A DNA stretch of 64,000 nucleotides from Astrocystis sublimbata (GCA_022453515.1 JAJNNY010000004.1:1240001-1304000), one strand, 5' to 3'. Positions 12,001-24,943 are shown, counted from the first letter of the stretch. The notes: a model not told the origin generated them from the sequence alone. Made by a program: numbers and translations.

Positions 12001-14357
12001 CTGAAAGCTGGGATGTTCGTAAAATACATCTTCAGTGTCGGGAGCCACCTAGTCAGTAGTGAAGAACGGCGATGGGAGGGAGCAAAGGTATCATGGTTGC
12101 GTTCAAGTCATGAATCATCAAGCCACCTGATTGGAAAATGATTTGGACATAGGATATGCATGTCGTCGATTTTAAGTTCCATGCCTCTGATAAGCGTCTT
12201 ACACACATCAACGGCTACATTGGATCCGGCAGTCTGGTAAAGGTCGCTGGACCCCAACGAGTGACTGGCTGGCTGGCTGGAATGGCAAGCCATTTCCACA
12301 ACCGTGCCGTATTGCTACCTGCGCCAGCTCAGACTACTGCAGCTAAGAACCTCATGATAGGCGATTCGTGTATTCCAGGTGTGTGACATGTGCAGCGGGA
12401 GAGTTTCAGATCAGTAACAATCATGAGGAACGAACACAGCCCGAACCAAAGAATAATTATATTGCAATGGCTCTTAAACCTGGTGCCGAGTACTTGTTTT
12501 CGACGTAAATCACCGAGCAAGAAACAGGGCTTAGGTAGAGTCATCAAGCTGGGGACACATAATCTCATGATTCTCATCACTGGATTAATCGATAGTTATC
12601 GTCGCTGCTGGCCACAAAATCCTTCGCCTCTGTCAACTTGGCCAATCGCATATAGATATGACACCTAGTGTGGTGATGAAAGGTTGACTTATTGGAGAGA
12701 TTTATCACCCCTGGCCTCGTGCATGTGATTAGATACAAGTCGCTAATTGGCCCCCAAAGATCATGAACGTCACATCCAACCCTGGACGCTATGTGACCAC
12801 CACATTTTTTCTATTATCTGCGTAAACGACTCGAGGAGAGTCATGGGGATCTTTAGTAGACATGGCCCGCAGGTTCATTCTCACGGGAACAACTCGAAGA
12901 AGTTGATGTGAGAAGCAGGAAGGCAATTCAGCTTGAGTTTCGCAACAGTCCTTTCTGCTGTCGAACCTAACTAACTTCACACCGCCTTGATGAAACTACA
13001 TGACGCTCTCACCCCGAAGCGCGCGTATCGTGTAATTACATTGTACAGTTTGCCGAAATGCAACTACGAATACAGTTTGATTCAATCCGATCAATTTTCA
13101 AGGCACGTTTCGATTGGGCAACTTCCCCGAAGTCTTCTGTTCATTCGGGCTCAATTAGACTCCCAAGATGCTGGATTGTTAACAATGTAAACCAGTATCC
13201 CTACTTCATAATATGTTCCTAAGTTGAGCTATGTGGTATGCTTGAACCGATTGAAGAGTATAGTCGTTAGTGCAGTGGTAGACAGGATAGCCTCGGTATC
13301 GGGTAGATTCACGGCTTCCAGAAATACATGATATCGCAGAAGCCGAATTCTGACCGCATTCGAAAGTTTGATTTGCATGAGCTCGTAACAGTCCTGCCTT
13401 GTCTTTTACGTGATATTGTGTTACTATGAGCATTAACAGCTGACCAGTAGAGTTTCATACCAGACAATGACGTGTGTATCAATTTGAAAGACATGAATGA
13501 AACACAACCAAAGATCAGAAACCACAAAGGAAATGAAACATAGAACGGATAGGTACGTATATCACAATATCCACTTGTCCATCAACTCTAAGTGTATGAC
13601 AGACACTATCTAGACACTGGCTCCAAATCCAACAAGACGAGGAGTTGTCACAGAAGTTGTCTTATCTCCCTGATTGAGTAAGGAGACACGCAATGCATCA
13701 AATGGCAGGTAACTAACTCAGTATACAATCTGCCTCTTAAGAAAGGGTTATGTAAATTGAAAACACGCATATACACGGAAGGGAAGAGAAAAAGATAGAT
13801 TACACGCACACACTCGCATCTAGCAACGATCGCCCACTGATTTAGTATGAAGCAGACATCGCTAGAAAGCTCACAACTACTTTCTATCAATCAATCAATA
13901 CTGCCAACTAATCTCAACTAAGCTCATCCAATTTCCTTGAGCTGTTCCAGACAACTTGAATATCCTCAAAGCTCAACTAGAAATCGAGACTGGCATAACA
14001 TAACACATCAGAGAACAGAAGCATTTCTCAAGTTTGCTTACAGACTTACATAGAACCATTACTCTAATTGCAAGTAGGAAAGGAGCCGCAAGCAAACTCA
14101 AGCTCAAACTCAAAAGGTCATGCAAGACTCTTAATGCCAATGAATCAAATAACTACTCACTCCCCTTAAAACAAAACACAAAATTCAACTTCATGTATAT
14201 ATATCTTATATACGTGTATATGGGGTATCTACAATGCTATCTCTATCTATATAACCCAACAAAATCAAAAAGAATCATTACGCCTTTCCCCAAAAGCGCC
14301 TTGCCCCCAACCCGTCTATTATATAAACAAATAAACAGCAACACCTCACTCACTCAC
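9032..14357. other. Long intergenic region upstream of the C2H2 gene
   Basis: The stretch lies between the start of the C2H2 gene and the 3' end of the DDHD phospholipase gene. Only short stop-bounded open frames without domain signatures are seen. The last 400 bases are AT-rich and probably include the 3' untranslated region of the phospholipase gene. Upstream control sequences of the C2H2 gene presumably lie at the left end, but no specific site is convincing. Confidence 0.55.
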
Positions 14358-17300
14358 TCACACAACCCTCTTCCCAGCCTTCAGCGCCCTCATCGCCGGC
14401 AACGTATGTTCTCTCCCAGGACGTCGTCCAATCTCCTGACACAGCATGCGTATGAGATCATGATTGACCCAATAGCTCGTGTGCGCGCTCAGCATGTTCA
14501 GATACTGCAGCTCCAGCGGGCCCCCTCCGGATCTCAGGAAGTAATCAATCTGCCCGTTATCATTGAGCAGCAGCGCCTTCCTCTCGGCCACCTCCTCGCG
14601 GGTGAAGTCGTGGACTTCGAGTTCCAATTGCGATGGAAGCCGGTGGGTTGGCGGTTTTGTGTTTGTTGCTGCTGTGCTGGATAATGCGGGCACTGCGGGC
14701 GAGGAGGAGCTCGAACCGAAGAGGGTATTCCCCATTGACTGGAAGAATGAGGGCGATGCACTGGGTACGTATGCTGTCCTCAGCCCTGCCGCAAAATGAG
14801 GATCAATGGTACCGTTCAGAAGATACCCGACTGGGTCTTCGCGCGCGAGGATGTTGTATATATTGTCAACAGCCAGGCATCCGAATGTCCCCTTTTCACC
14901 AACCACATCGTCCGATCTGACATCCGTCGCGTCAGCGCCCGGTTTTAGCCGCTCGCGTCTCGGGAGTAGTGCGCCCCTTTCTAGTAGTAAGAAAAACGCG
15001 ACGGGGCTTCCGAGGAGAAAGAGGTTTTTCGTGTCGAACTCGAAGTGATGCATATCAAGCGGTTTGCTGATCTGCAAGTTCGGCACAGACGTCGGCTGTC
15101 GTGAGAGGACATCAACAGACATCACGGTCCCTAACGAATGTGCAATGAGATGAACCCGTCCGCGCTCGGAGAAACCCGGATTGTTCCGACACCACAATCT
15201 ATATACGCGGTTCGCCTCTTTCACGAGGGAGGCGACCATCTTGGGTTTATGTTGGGACATGTAAAAGGGGACGTCGAACATGACGTCCGATATCATGCTG
15301 CGAACGGCCGGGATGGTTCTCGGCTCGATATCCTTTAGACTGAAGGCTTCGGCGGGGCGGTGTGCTTGGTCTTCTTCTTTCAAAGGGCCACCGTCTTCGA
15401 AGGAGAGATCTTGGCGCCAGTTGATGGGCAGGACCATAATGCCGTGCTGGCCTTCGCGAAGAACAGCCCTGACCGCATCATTATTCAGCTCGACATTTAT
15501 GGCGCGCCGGAATGAGTTGATGGCGTGGGTGAAATGGTAATTTTCAACGCGCTCGGCTAGCTTTTGACCGATACCGTGGACAACGAACACAAGGCTATTG
15601 TACGAATGTTAGCTATTTATTATGCGAGCATTATAAGATTATGCCTCGAGTATTCCTTAAGAAGAGCTCAGAGATAACAGCGATTATATATTATCCATAG
15701 CTCAAGCAACTTGCTCGCTGACAGGTCGCCATGGTGAGAAATGTGAAGAAGACTTACTCGGTAAATTGGTTACGGTCCTTATCAGCCTCGCAAGCCGCGC
15801 AAGTTTCGACCCGATCATCGCCATGAGAATTGCGCGGGCGCACGTATCCCCGGGGAGCAGCCTGCTGCTGAGTTTTCCTTTTCTGGTGTTTACTCTTCCA
15901 CACCCCGAGATCAAACCCCCTTACGACCGGGATGCCTATGGTCATGCCACGAACGATCTTCGCTACGGGCCGCCGGCCATAGTATGCAGAGGGTTTCAGA
16001 CTCGGTTTAAGCAGAAAAGCGGTTTTCTCATCTTTATAGATGACGTGGTACTGCTCGAACTTTCTGGGCGCATGGAGTGGCGTGGAGTTGTCTTCATTTG
16101 CGCTCGGAAGGAGAGTGCCCTCGGCTGCTGCCTCACCGTGGAAGCAGCGAGCCGCACAGAATGGGTCATTGGATAGAACAGGCTCCGACATCTCTGCGTT
16201 CTCCTTACCCGGGAAGGTAGGCGATTTCGGCCATAGAGGATGCGAAACTTTCTCCTCGCCTAATGGACCAACCTCGACGGCGCATCGCAGCTCATCGTTC
16301 CATGTTTCAGTGTGAGGCTTCAGCTCCCGATAGCCTGCCTCGAGTTGGTTGGCGACACTAGGGTCGATTGGTCGCATATCGTCCCTATGCAGTGTCAGCA
16401 CATGTCGTCTGAGATGGTTCACTGGGATATGCTAACCGGTAAAACCAGGTAGCCCGAAGCACGGTAGCAATATCGTTGACTGGAGACCAGTAGATGGGCT
16501 TCATTTGCAAGGCTGGAAGTGTCACCTCGTCTGCATACGCACATTAGTATTTTTGACCAAGGCGAAGAGTATCGGGTAAAGGGGTTCATCAAACAAGAGG
16601 ATTCATTGTGAGTAGATTATTACGACGCAGGCTTGTACATACGTAACCTCGACACTCCGACTAGCACATCGACGGAGCCATTCTCAGGCTGCTTATCCTG
16701 AGCAAAGGAAGATGGTGCCTTTGCAGTCAATGGTGATTTGGGCTTCTGCTCTTCGCATCGACCTTCACGTCGGGTCGGGGTGGGCGGCATGTGAGCCGTT
16801 CTGGATAGGGACGACGGCTGGGAGAAGGCGGGGGTCTCTGGCGTGCCAACTCGGATGAAAGGCTTCCCTGAGATGCCGTCGTCTACCAGCGAGGACCTAG
16901 CGGCACCAATGGCAATGGGCTTGGGATCGGTTGTGGGCTGGCCTCCCCTCTGCGGTTGTATTCTGAGACCGCCAGATCGTTCGAGACTGGAGGGTTCCGA
17001 ATGCGTGGGATTCACCGACGCGCGCCTCCACCCGATTTGTTCGCTGACGAATTGATTCGAGGGCGTGGCTGCGACAGTGCTGGATCTCCCGCGGGCCGGC
17101 GTGGTCTCGAGCGATTCGGCTCGCATTGCCTGCATCTCTGCCATGACCGTCTGGGCCACGGCTGCCGGGTCCAACACCTCCTGTCGCCGGCGGGCCACAG
17201 CACAGAAGGAATTGCGCAGGGCCAGTCCGACATCCACCAGCAGCCCGGGGCAGCAGAGGGGAGGAGTGTCGTCGAAGAATTGTTCAGTTCCATCGAAACC

Positions 17301-17750
17301 CGGGATGGAGTCTCTGGAGTCTCGGAAGGCCTCGCGTGCGTGTTTGTCGGCATGCTTGACGGCGAGATCGTGGGCGATGGCGGCCAGCTTGGCGGCATTG
17401 GCCTTCGCTAGGGAGGGGCTCGGGCTGCGGCGGCGAAGGGAGTGGTCGTGATTGCGGGCATATTGGTCGGTGGCGAGGCCGAGCCATGCGGCCTCGAGTG
17501 CATTGTTGTCTCCGGGCGAGAAGGGCTGGAGGGCGGCGCGCAGGGACTTGGGATCGTTGGTGGCGGCGATGGCGGAGAGCGGATCGTCGATGGGGATGGG
17601 CGAGGCGTAGAAGAACTGCGCAGCGGCCGGAGGGATGCCTTGGGCGATGGAGGCCGGGTTCTTGACAGGGGCGAGGCGGCAGTGGGTGCCGAAGTTGTGA
17701 GGCAGCTCAGGCTCGTAGTAGCGGGAGCCGGTGGCCATGGCGGAGGCCAT
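14358..17750 (-). CDS. DDHD-domain phospholipase A1 (Ddl1/PA-PLA1-like)
   Basis: Four exons, 17750-16643, 16530-16437, 16384-15758 and 15594-14358, have introns of 112, 52 and 163 bp and encode 1021 residues. Each join rebuilds family sequence: VSRLH at the first, ATWFYRDDMRPID at the second, LVFVVHGIG at the third. The first ATG of the frame (MASAMATG) was taken; upstream codons in frame are non-ATG. The N-terminal third is variable and rich in Ser and Pro. The catalytic half starts at the HGIG turn (616-619). The nucleophile elbow is AHSLG with Ser763, and the C-terminal DDHD region contains the segments DNIYNILAREDP and AHTSYW. Family knowledge: intracellular phospholipases that hydrolyse phosphatidic acid and other phospholipids at sn-1; the yeast member Ddl1 acts at mitochondria. 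Localisation here is not visible. It is transcribed divergently from the Pps1-like gene. Confidence 0.93.
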
Positions 17751-17842
17751 GTCGGCGGTGATGATGGGGAATGATAGAGTCACCTTGTCAGTGCCAATCA
17801 CCAGTCAGGTAGGTCACATTGGAAATGGGCATAGAGAGGACG

Positions 17843-17866
17843 GCGACAGCGACAGCGACAGCGACA
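17843..17866. repeat. (GCGACA)4 hexanucleotide repeat
   Basis: Four exact tandem copies of GCGACA lie about 90 bp upstream of the DDHD phospholipase ATG, probably in its 5' untranslated region or core promoter. Confidence 0.85.
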
Positions 17867-18140
17867 GAGGCCGATGAACGTTGTATGGACAGCGATGTAC
17901 GAGGACGATGATGGACATGATTTGACTCTATTTAGTTGCGTGGTGCGTGGCTACATGGTGGTACCTGTTGGTGTAGTTGGAGGTGTACGTTTGGCGCTAT
18001 GTGCTGGCGACAGATGGCGTTGGCGAAGACGGTGCTAAAGCATGCAGGCAAGGATTGCACTTTCATACTTTCATTAGTATCGACCGACCGTGTCTGGGGC
18101 CAGGAATGGGCAGAAATAGGCAGAAACGGACTGGTGGATT

Positions 18141-18205
18141 TGACTTGGATTGACTTGGATTGACTTGGATTGACTTGGATTGACTTGGATTGACTTGGAT
18201 TGACT
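18141..18205. repeat. 10-bp minisatellite, 6.5 copies
   Basis: Six exact tandem copies of TGACTTGGAT are followed by a half copy (TGACT). The absence of mismatches suggests recent expansion or continuing homogenisation. It lies about 390 bp upstream of the DDHD gene start. Confidence 0.95.
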
Positions 18206-20749
18206 GGACGGACAGTCGCACTGGGATGACGTGGTGTTTTACCAATACTACCTAGGTACTACGAGTAGGTAGCCAGCTGGCGAGCTGGTGGATAGGCCGT
18301 TGGTGTGAAAGCTTAAATTTCAGCTGCCGCAGTAGGCATTATCGAACAATAGTTCAAGCTTGATTACCGTGTTAAATTAGCAGGCAGCATACGGTACAAA
18401 TACACCACACTGCTACTGTATCAGAACTACTACAGTACGATCGATAAGCACATCTGGAGAGGCCAAGGTTCCAAGTTGAACGTACGAGTAGCTTCATAAC
18501 GTATGTCATTGAGATGCATGCGAATAAATCAATTCCGAGTCTCGTAAATCTGTATACGTACATACTTATCTCTACATTGGATATGACCTGTCTGGTATGT
18601 TCTATCAGTGAGTGCTATCTCAAGTTTAGTCTTGACGTTATCTCGACCGGCTCGAAAGTTTATCTTCTCTTACGAGTCACTCTCGATGGGCTTCGTAAGT
18701 TGACATCATACCTAGTACTTGACGGGAGCTACCGTGGATACTAATTCCCGAAGCAAGTCGAACCGGGGGCCTAAATCCGGGGTACATGTGAATCGGTACG
18801 TACCTACCTCCATGTATTTTAAGACAATTTCCAATTTCCAACGCCCGAGCAGTCGGGTCCGGGACTCCGGGTGTTGGAAGCTTAGCTATTTTTCGAACAA
18901 GGCCGTTGGACAAAGAAATATCGAGCATTCTTTTTTCGGGATGCTATGAGGACCAGCTGAGCATCTAGTGCTGCTTTGGCACTTGAAAGAACGCCACAGT
19001 ACGACACTACATGTACTTGTGATCAAGCAGATCTCGTTGACAACGCACACTCTGCCACTGCAACACTGAATGGTGTGGTGGATGGTCATGCAGCCAGATA
19101 CCCAGATATCCATCCCTCACCAACGAACCCCCCCTTCGTCGCCCGCTTCCGATAGGCCGTCCACGTATGTAGTCCACGCAGCTTTTGACCACCTCAACTC
19201 GCCAATGTGCCTATCAAATAGTGTCGCTGGTGGCATGCAGTGGGCCGTACCTACACTCCCGTCGCCGTGAGGTAGCATGCAATCTGGCAATTACGCATGA
19301 TAGCTATATGCGACGCCGATATATGATGTATGCGTACTACCTCTACGAGTAGAGATGTATGTATGCATGCATGTTGCGGACGTGTAAGTACGTACGGACG
19401 GCGATGCATGCACCATGAGCTCATTGGCTCCCGCCCACCACTTTCTGGGCCCAGGGCATCCAGGCGGAGCGTGAGTGGTTGGCGGTGTTGCTTCATGGCT
19501 ACAGGCGGGCTTTCATGCATTGCCAATGGGGTCTGGATGTGTGTGCTGCCAAGACCAACGGCCCAATCCAAAGCGCCCCAGCTCTTGGTTCGGCCTGGTC
19601 TTATCTGCAGAAGATGCCTATAGTTATGTGCTGGCAGGGGTGGCTGCCTTCTGGCGGCGATAAGGCTGCACGCCTGCCACTAACCAGAGGGTGAATGATG
19701 AATGCCCCCAATCAGCCGAGGCGGCTTTGATCGATGCCCTTTTGTCGTTGACGCTGGTGAAACACATGAAGCGCCTATCCTCCCACCTACCTTCACACCT
19801 ACCTAGTTACCTTCAAATAGATACCTTATCTCCAACATCAATCAATCAAATCAATCATGACTTCATCTGTGACATCTCAAGTCAAGTCCCTCCTCAAATA
19901 GTCGCATGCTAGCCCGAATACCTTGTTGGATGACTCTCCCCCCTTCATGTTCATGTTCATCATACCATAATCAGTACATGCCACGGACGTTCGTTCGACC
20001 CCTCTTTTTTATTTTTATTTTTTACCCGCGGTGCCCCCTTCGCCTTTGTGTGTCAGATGCAGTCTGGCCCGTGACCATCGAGCTTCTTTCTCTCGGCTTT
20101 GTTTTACTACCTTATGGTATGGTATGTGTGTGTTATTGGAGATAGATAACACGCACCATACCAGAAAGCGCACCATAACGGCTCGATCTGCAGGCTTACA
20201 CCAGACGGCAGCTATTTCCTAGTGCTGTCACCAAAGTCTGACCATCCCTGCGCGATCCCACCTTGTCACGAGCTTAGTCTCCGCGACCATCGCCAGCAAC
20301 GCCGTCTCATTGGCGACAGCCACCAGAACTGACCACAAGCCCTGCCCACCCCCCCGTCACCCCCCGTCCCATGCTTCCGTCGTCGTCCTCCTTCCCCGCA
20401 ATTTGCTAGTTACGGCCCTCACCTAGTCACTCACCAACGTTGAGCACCCACACCAGCTCGTCCGCTATCCCCAGTCTTGTCCAAGCTATACTCTCGATCT
20501 CGACTCTTGAGTCTTCATTCACATCGACCTGCCACCCGACCACCTACACTTACTTGTCCAATACCAGTGATGAGCATCATCACGACGTGTGTCTAGGCAG
20601 TTACACATGTCCCCATGTTATCCAATCTGTAATACCAACTTGCAACTATTCACTTATAACCAAACCTCACTGGCTGTGCTCGCCCTGTACGCAATTCAGA
20701 CCAGTCCACCGTTCTGATAGCAACCTCATCCCGTGTCATTTGATGAAGA

Positions 20750-23027
20750 ATGGCGACAATTGCTCTCCCCAGACCTATCCCAGCCCACCGCTCGTCCGCC
20801 GACATAGTAAACCTCGCCTCTCCCCTCTCTCTCGAAACCGCTCTCGAATCCCAGTCGACGACACCATGTCCTACAGCCATCCCCAATAAACACTTACCCG
20901 CCTGCCCGCCTGGGCCTGCCCTCGTGCAAACCCCCAACACACCTCCACCCTCTCCTGGACGCCAAGACGAAGAAGACGAAACCTATGCCAACAGTCCCAT
21001 CAGCGTTCATGGTCTTTCCAGCAAGAGCCGCCGCTTGTCTTCCCACTTGTACCCTCCCAGCCAGTATCATCGCTCGAAATCCGGCTCGCTCTCGCTCTAT
21101 GAGATCGATGTTGATGATGTCGCTGTCGCCATCCGCCAGACGGCCCAGCAGCCTCTACCAGACCCCAACCAGGTCTTTCCCTGGCTCCATGGATTGCACC
21201 CCAGCAATCACATACAGCAGGCCTTTTTCATAGCTAGGAAGAAGAGGGTCTTGCGAAAAACCCCTTGCTGCTTGCGTGGCCTAGCCGTGGTCAAGGCCGA
21301 CGGCAACCTCTGCGAGTCCCGTCTCAAGGGCGCCATATCTCCTCAAGAGTTCATGCGGCCGGGTGAAGATGGCGAGTTCGCCGAGATGGATCCCAGAGAA
21401 GGCTTTTCCGTACGAAATTTCCACATACAGACTGCCAAGGCCGCCGTTACCTCTGACATCATTGTTTACGGGGAAGACGACCAAGTAGTCCGCACGCTGG
21501 GCTGGAAGATTGCCGCGGCACAAGCTAAGTGGCGCGAGAAGCATGGAGCTCAGGGGCACAGGCTTGCAGACTATAACACCTTCATATGTGTGGCCCCCTT
21601 CGCAGATTTCGAAAACAGGTACGGTGAGGTCGTTGCCGTCAACTCGGCCGGGCTACTGACCGGCGCCGTTCTGGACTTTTTCTACCAGGAGAGGACCGAG
21701 ATGTATGCCATGACCAAGGCGTCCGAAATATCCAAGAACGTGTGGCTAGGGCCTACACCCGAGCCCGGTAGCGAGGAGGAAAGTCAATTCGACATTCTGA
21801 TCGAATGTAGTGACCTCGGTCGACTGAACCCGGGAGCCCTGCAAGCAATTGCCGAAAAAGGCACCGTCGGAGCTCAATATCGGGACCTGGACTTTCCGTC
21901 GTCCGGGAGCATTCCCCCTCCGACATGGTCACATGCCGAGGCGGATGGAATCCTAGATACTTGTCAGTGGCTCTGGCATCTCTCGCACGGCACGTTGCCT
22001 GCGAGGTCCAACACGGATCTCGACTGCGATATCAATATGTCAGATGCATCACACGATGGCCGTCAACCTCGTAAAATCCTCATCCACTGCGCTGACGGCT
22101 ACACAGAGTCCACCATGTTAGCCATCGCTTACTTCAGCTACAGCACCGGCCGGGCTGTCCCCGAGGCCTGGCTGGACCTGCATACGGTCATGAAGCGGAA
22201 CTTCTTCGCCTACCCGACAGATGTGTCCTTACTCTCAGCAATTTCCCCTCGCTTACTCCACGAGTCGCCTGTCTGTGTAGACAAGGGCCTCTCTGAAATA
22301 ACCGCAATGGTGCAGAACGAGCCCAAGTGGTTTGCTGCGCTGGACGGTTCCCTGCCAAGCCGTGTCTTGGACTACATGTACCTGGGAAACCTCGGGCATG
22401 CCAACAACCCCGACCTGCTGAAGGCGGTGGGTATCACACAGATCCTAAGCGTCGGCGAGACCGCCATGTGGCGCGACGGAGAGCTAGAGGAGTGGGGAGT
22501 GGATAATGTGCTAGCGATCAAGGGCGTGCAAGATAATGGCATAGACCCTTTGACGTGCGAATTTGAAAAGTGCCTGGAATTCATCGGTATGAAACCACCC
22601 ACTTTATAGTTTTCTTATTCCCATTGGATGTGATTTTGAACTACAAGCCTAAAGTGTGTATTTGCTGATCCCAGACGCCTCTTAAATAGATCGCGGCCGT
22701 CGGAACGGCACGGCAACCTTAGTTCACTGCCGTGTGGGCGTGTCCCGCAGCGCGACGATCTGCATCGCCGAGGTCATGCGCTCGCTTAATATGTCGTTCC
22801 CGCGCGCATATTGCTTCGTGCGTGCGCGACGGCTGAATGTCATCATCCAGCCGCATCTACGATTTGCGTACGAGTTGCTCAAGTGGGAAGAGCTTCTCCA
22901 AGCGACGCGCCAACCGGGTGATAACACCAACGGCGAGTCGGAACTTGAGAGAAGAGTTGGCCGCGAGCTCGAATGGGGTGAAATCGCGAGGGAGATTGCG
23001 CTCATGAATCGGCCTTATGCTAGATAG
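20750..23027 (+). CDS. PPS1: Pps1-type dual-specificity protein phosphatase
   Basis: Two exons, 20750-22586 and 22690-23027, are separated by a 103-bp intron (GTATGA...TAG) and encode 724 residues. The join makes Asp613 and continues in frame into the active-site loop HCRVGVSRS, with catalytic Cys626 and Arg632. The N-terminal 100 residues are rich in Ser and Pro. Next comes FPWLHGLHPSN, a Pps1-family hallmark, followed by a long conserved region. A first phosphatase-like loop, HCADGYTES at Cys447, lacks the Arg expected six residues after the Cys and is probably non-catalytic. The second domain carries the full signature. Family knowledge: Pps1 dephosphorylates Ser/Thr and Tyr and acts around S phase in yeast. 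The start has a good context (A at -3, G at +4), but an out-of-frame ATG sits only 7 nt upstream. Confidence 0.92.
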
Positions 23028-23514
23028 GCACACAGCTGGGCGAGAGGGATGCGGCCTCCCTGTGTATGAGACGATGGCCTACGAAGTGGGAAATATGGTG
23101 CTGCGGGGATACGATTGCCTGCGATAAATGGGAGGCATAATAGCGCCCAGCCAGGCAGTAACCTACACACCTCATATCACCCTCACAAAGAACACAGCTC
23201 TCTCAGACGCCAGGAGATGATCAGATGCGCGGAGCTCGACACTACCTACCTAAGCTCGTTCATATCTGTAGCAGGAGAAGACAAACTAGGCAGCTAGCAA
23301 TTCGAGCTTCTCACCCACCGATAAGAATCAGCAGGGAGAGACAGAGCGGTTCCAAAAGGAGTCGCTGTTGTTGCTGAAGTTGGCGAAAGTTGACGAATAT
23401 AGGCGGCCGACCAGCCAGCCATCTTTTCAACAACCAATTTACTCAGGAAACTAAACTCATTGCTGCTACAAAGATGTAATGGCACAAACGCGAACAAGCA
23501 ATGCTACGATACGA

Positions 23515-23532
23515 ACACACACACACACACAC
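23515..23532. repeat. (AC)9 microsatellite
   Basis: Nine uninterrupted AC units lie in the 3' flank of the Pps1-like gene. Confidence 0.9.
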
Positions 23533-24037
23533 CTACCAGATATTAAGGCATCTTCCCTTACCTATCAAGGACTTACGAACTGAACGAACTTGCACTCTCA
23601 CTTTGCGTTTAAACTCATTCATCTCACTTGTCATGATTTTACTTGTCACATTTACGTTCACATTCACGGTTCGCTTTCACGTTCACAAATCATGTTCGCA
23701 TCAACATCAACATACCAACATCATTACCTTGCTTTTACCAGCATGATACCCCCTCAAATATCGGCTCGTTGAAGCCTGAGCTCGGTCTTTTTTGTCCTAT
23801 CATGACCTGTCCTTACACTTGCCTGTTTGTTTGTTTGTTTGCTTAGGTCTGTCTTTTTTCTTGAACTCGGTACCCGGATATTGGGGGGCATTCTTTCTCT
23901 TCTTTTTGGAGGCGTGCGCCTTGCTGCTTATTCTCTCAGATATTGTCTTCATCTACTTCTTCTTCTTCTTTCAGTTTGGCTGTTTTAAGGGGGGGTATTA
24001 CTGTTTGATCTACACATAAAACGTAAAGTTTTCGCTT

Positions 24038-24056
24038 GTACGTACGTACGTACGTA
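24038..24056. repeat. (GTAC)n microsatellite
   Basis: Almost five tandem GTAC units occur here. The unit is self-complementary, so the run can fold back on itself. Confidence 0.9.
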
Positions 24057-24432
24057 AAGGTATGCAAAGTACGTTTCTGGGATGGCAAATTATGGGCAAA
24101 TTGGGCAATACACACACACACACAGGGATGAAAGAAAGCCTGATTCATTTTGACTTGCTTCACGTATACGTATGCCTTGATGCTGTTGTGACATGACGCC
24201 TCCCTTACCTCACCCATCGTAATCACTTGAGAAAAGAAGAATTGAATAGGTAGGCATGAGTATCTCGAAGAATTCACGCCTACCTAGACAAACATCGACA
24301 CTCTCACTATCTAGCATAAGGCGTGCGCTATACATTTCTTTACTTATTAATCTCCTGACCTGATCCCCGCCGTCTATCTATACACCCATTTCAAAGATGC
24401 AAGTAGGTAGGTGACCAGGCCAGTTATGTAGG

Positions 24433-24452
24433 TATATATATATATATATATA
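24433..24452. repeat. (TA)10 microsatellite
   Basis: Ten uninterrupted TA units are followed directly by CACGTG, in the intergenic stretch 3' of atg18. Confidence 0.9.
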
Positions 24453-24943
24453 CACGTGTATGTGTCTGTGTAGAACACAGAGCCAAAAGCTGAACTACCA
24501 AATGATTGTCAATCAACCATAAAACGCCAAACGCTGATGCTTTCAAGAAAATAAAATAAAAAGTGGGAAATCAACCAGCATCGAAAAGCCCGCTCGTCGA
24601 GGCTAAATGATGCTTCTGGGTTTGGGCTTGGGCTTGTGTGGAACGGAGAGAGTGTGGCTGCATAAGAACAGCATCAGAAAATCTCGATGCCGTGCACGCA
24701 GAGAAAAACGCCGCGAGTTATGCATACACATGCTATGCACTGCCTCCCTAGTCCCCATCATTCTCATCTCTTCGTTCTCCTGTCCTCTTTTAGTATTCAC
24801 AGTCCTCATGCCCCTCATTATCCCTATCTTCAGGAACATTTTGACTGTCACATTCAAAAGCCTCGGGATTAGCAGCGACGTTTTAAAGCGCATTCCTGTT
24901 CCCCGAAGCCAGCTTTCCTCATCACCCCAAAACCCATGTGCTC

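Larger units (their letters stand above)
17751..20749. other. Divergent intergenic region (DDHD gene / Pps1-like gene)
   Basis: About 3 kb separates two divergent start codons, so it should hold both promoters. It contains a GCGACA repeat in the probable leader of the phospholipase gene, a 10-bp minisatellite, a TACCTAGGTA palindrome at 18249-18258, and a C/T-rich stretch with short C-runs before the Pps1-like start. No coding exon could be supported. Confidence 0.55.
23028..24943. other. Convergent intergenic region rich in simple repeats
   Basis: The region separates the 3' ends of the Pps1-like gene and atg18. It contains a series of microsatellites within about 1 kb: an AC run at 23515-23532, TTTG units near 23825-23841, a GTAC run at 24038-24056, a second AC run at 24110-24124 and a TA run at 24433-24452. 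No coding exon is supported. Confidence 0.6.

Noticed and set aside
1..14300. RIP-degraded transposon as explanation for the left desert
   Set aside because: The sequence is not strikingly AT-rich and no repeat copies or transposon protein remnants were seen by eye. A computed RIP index would decide.
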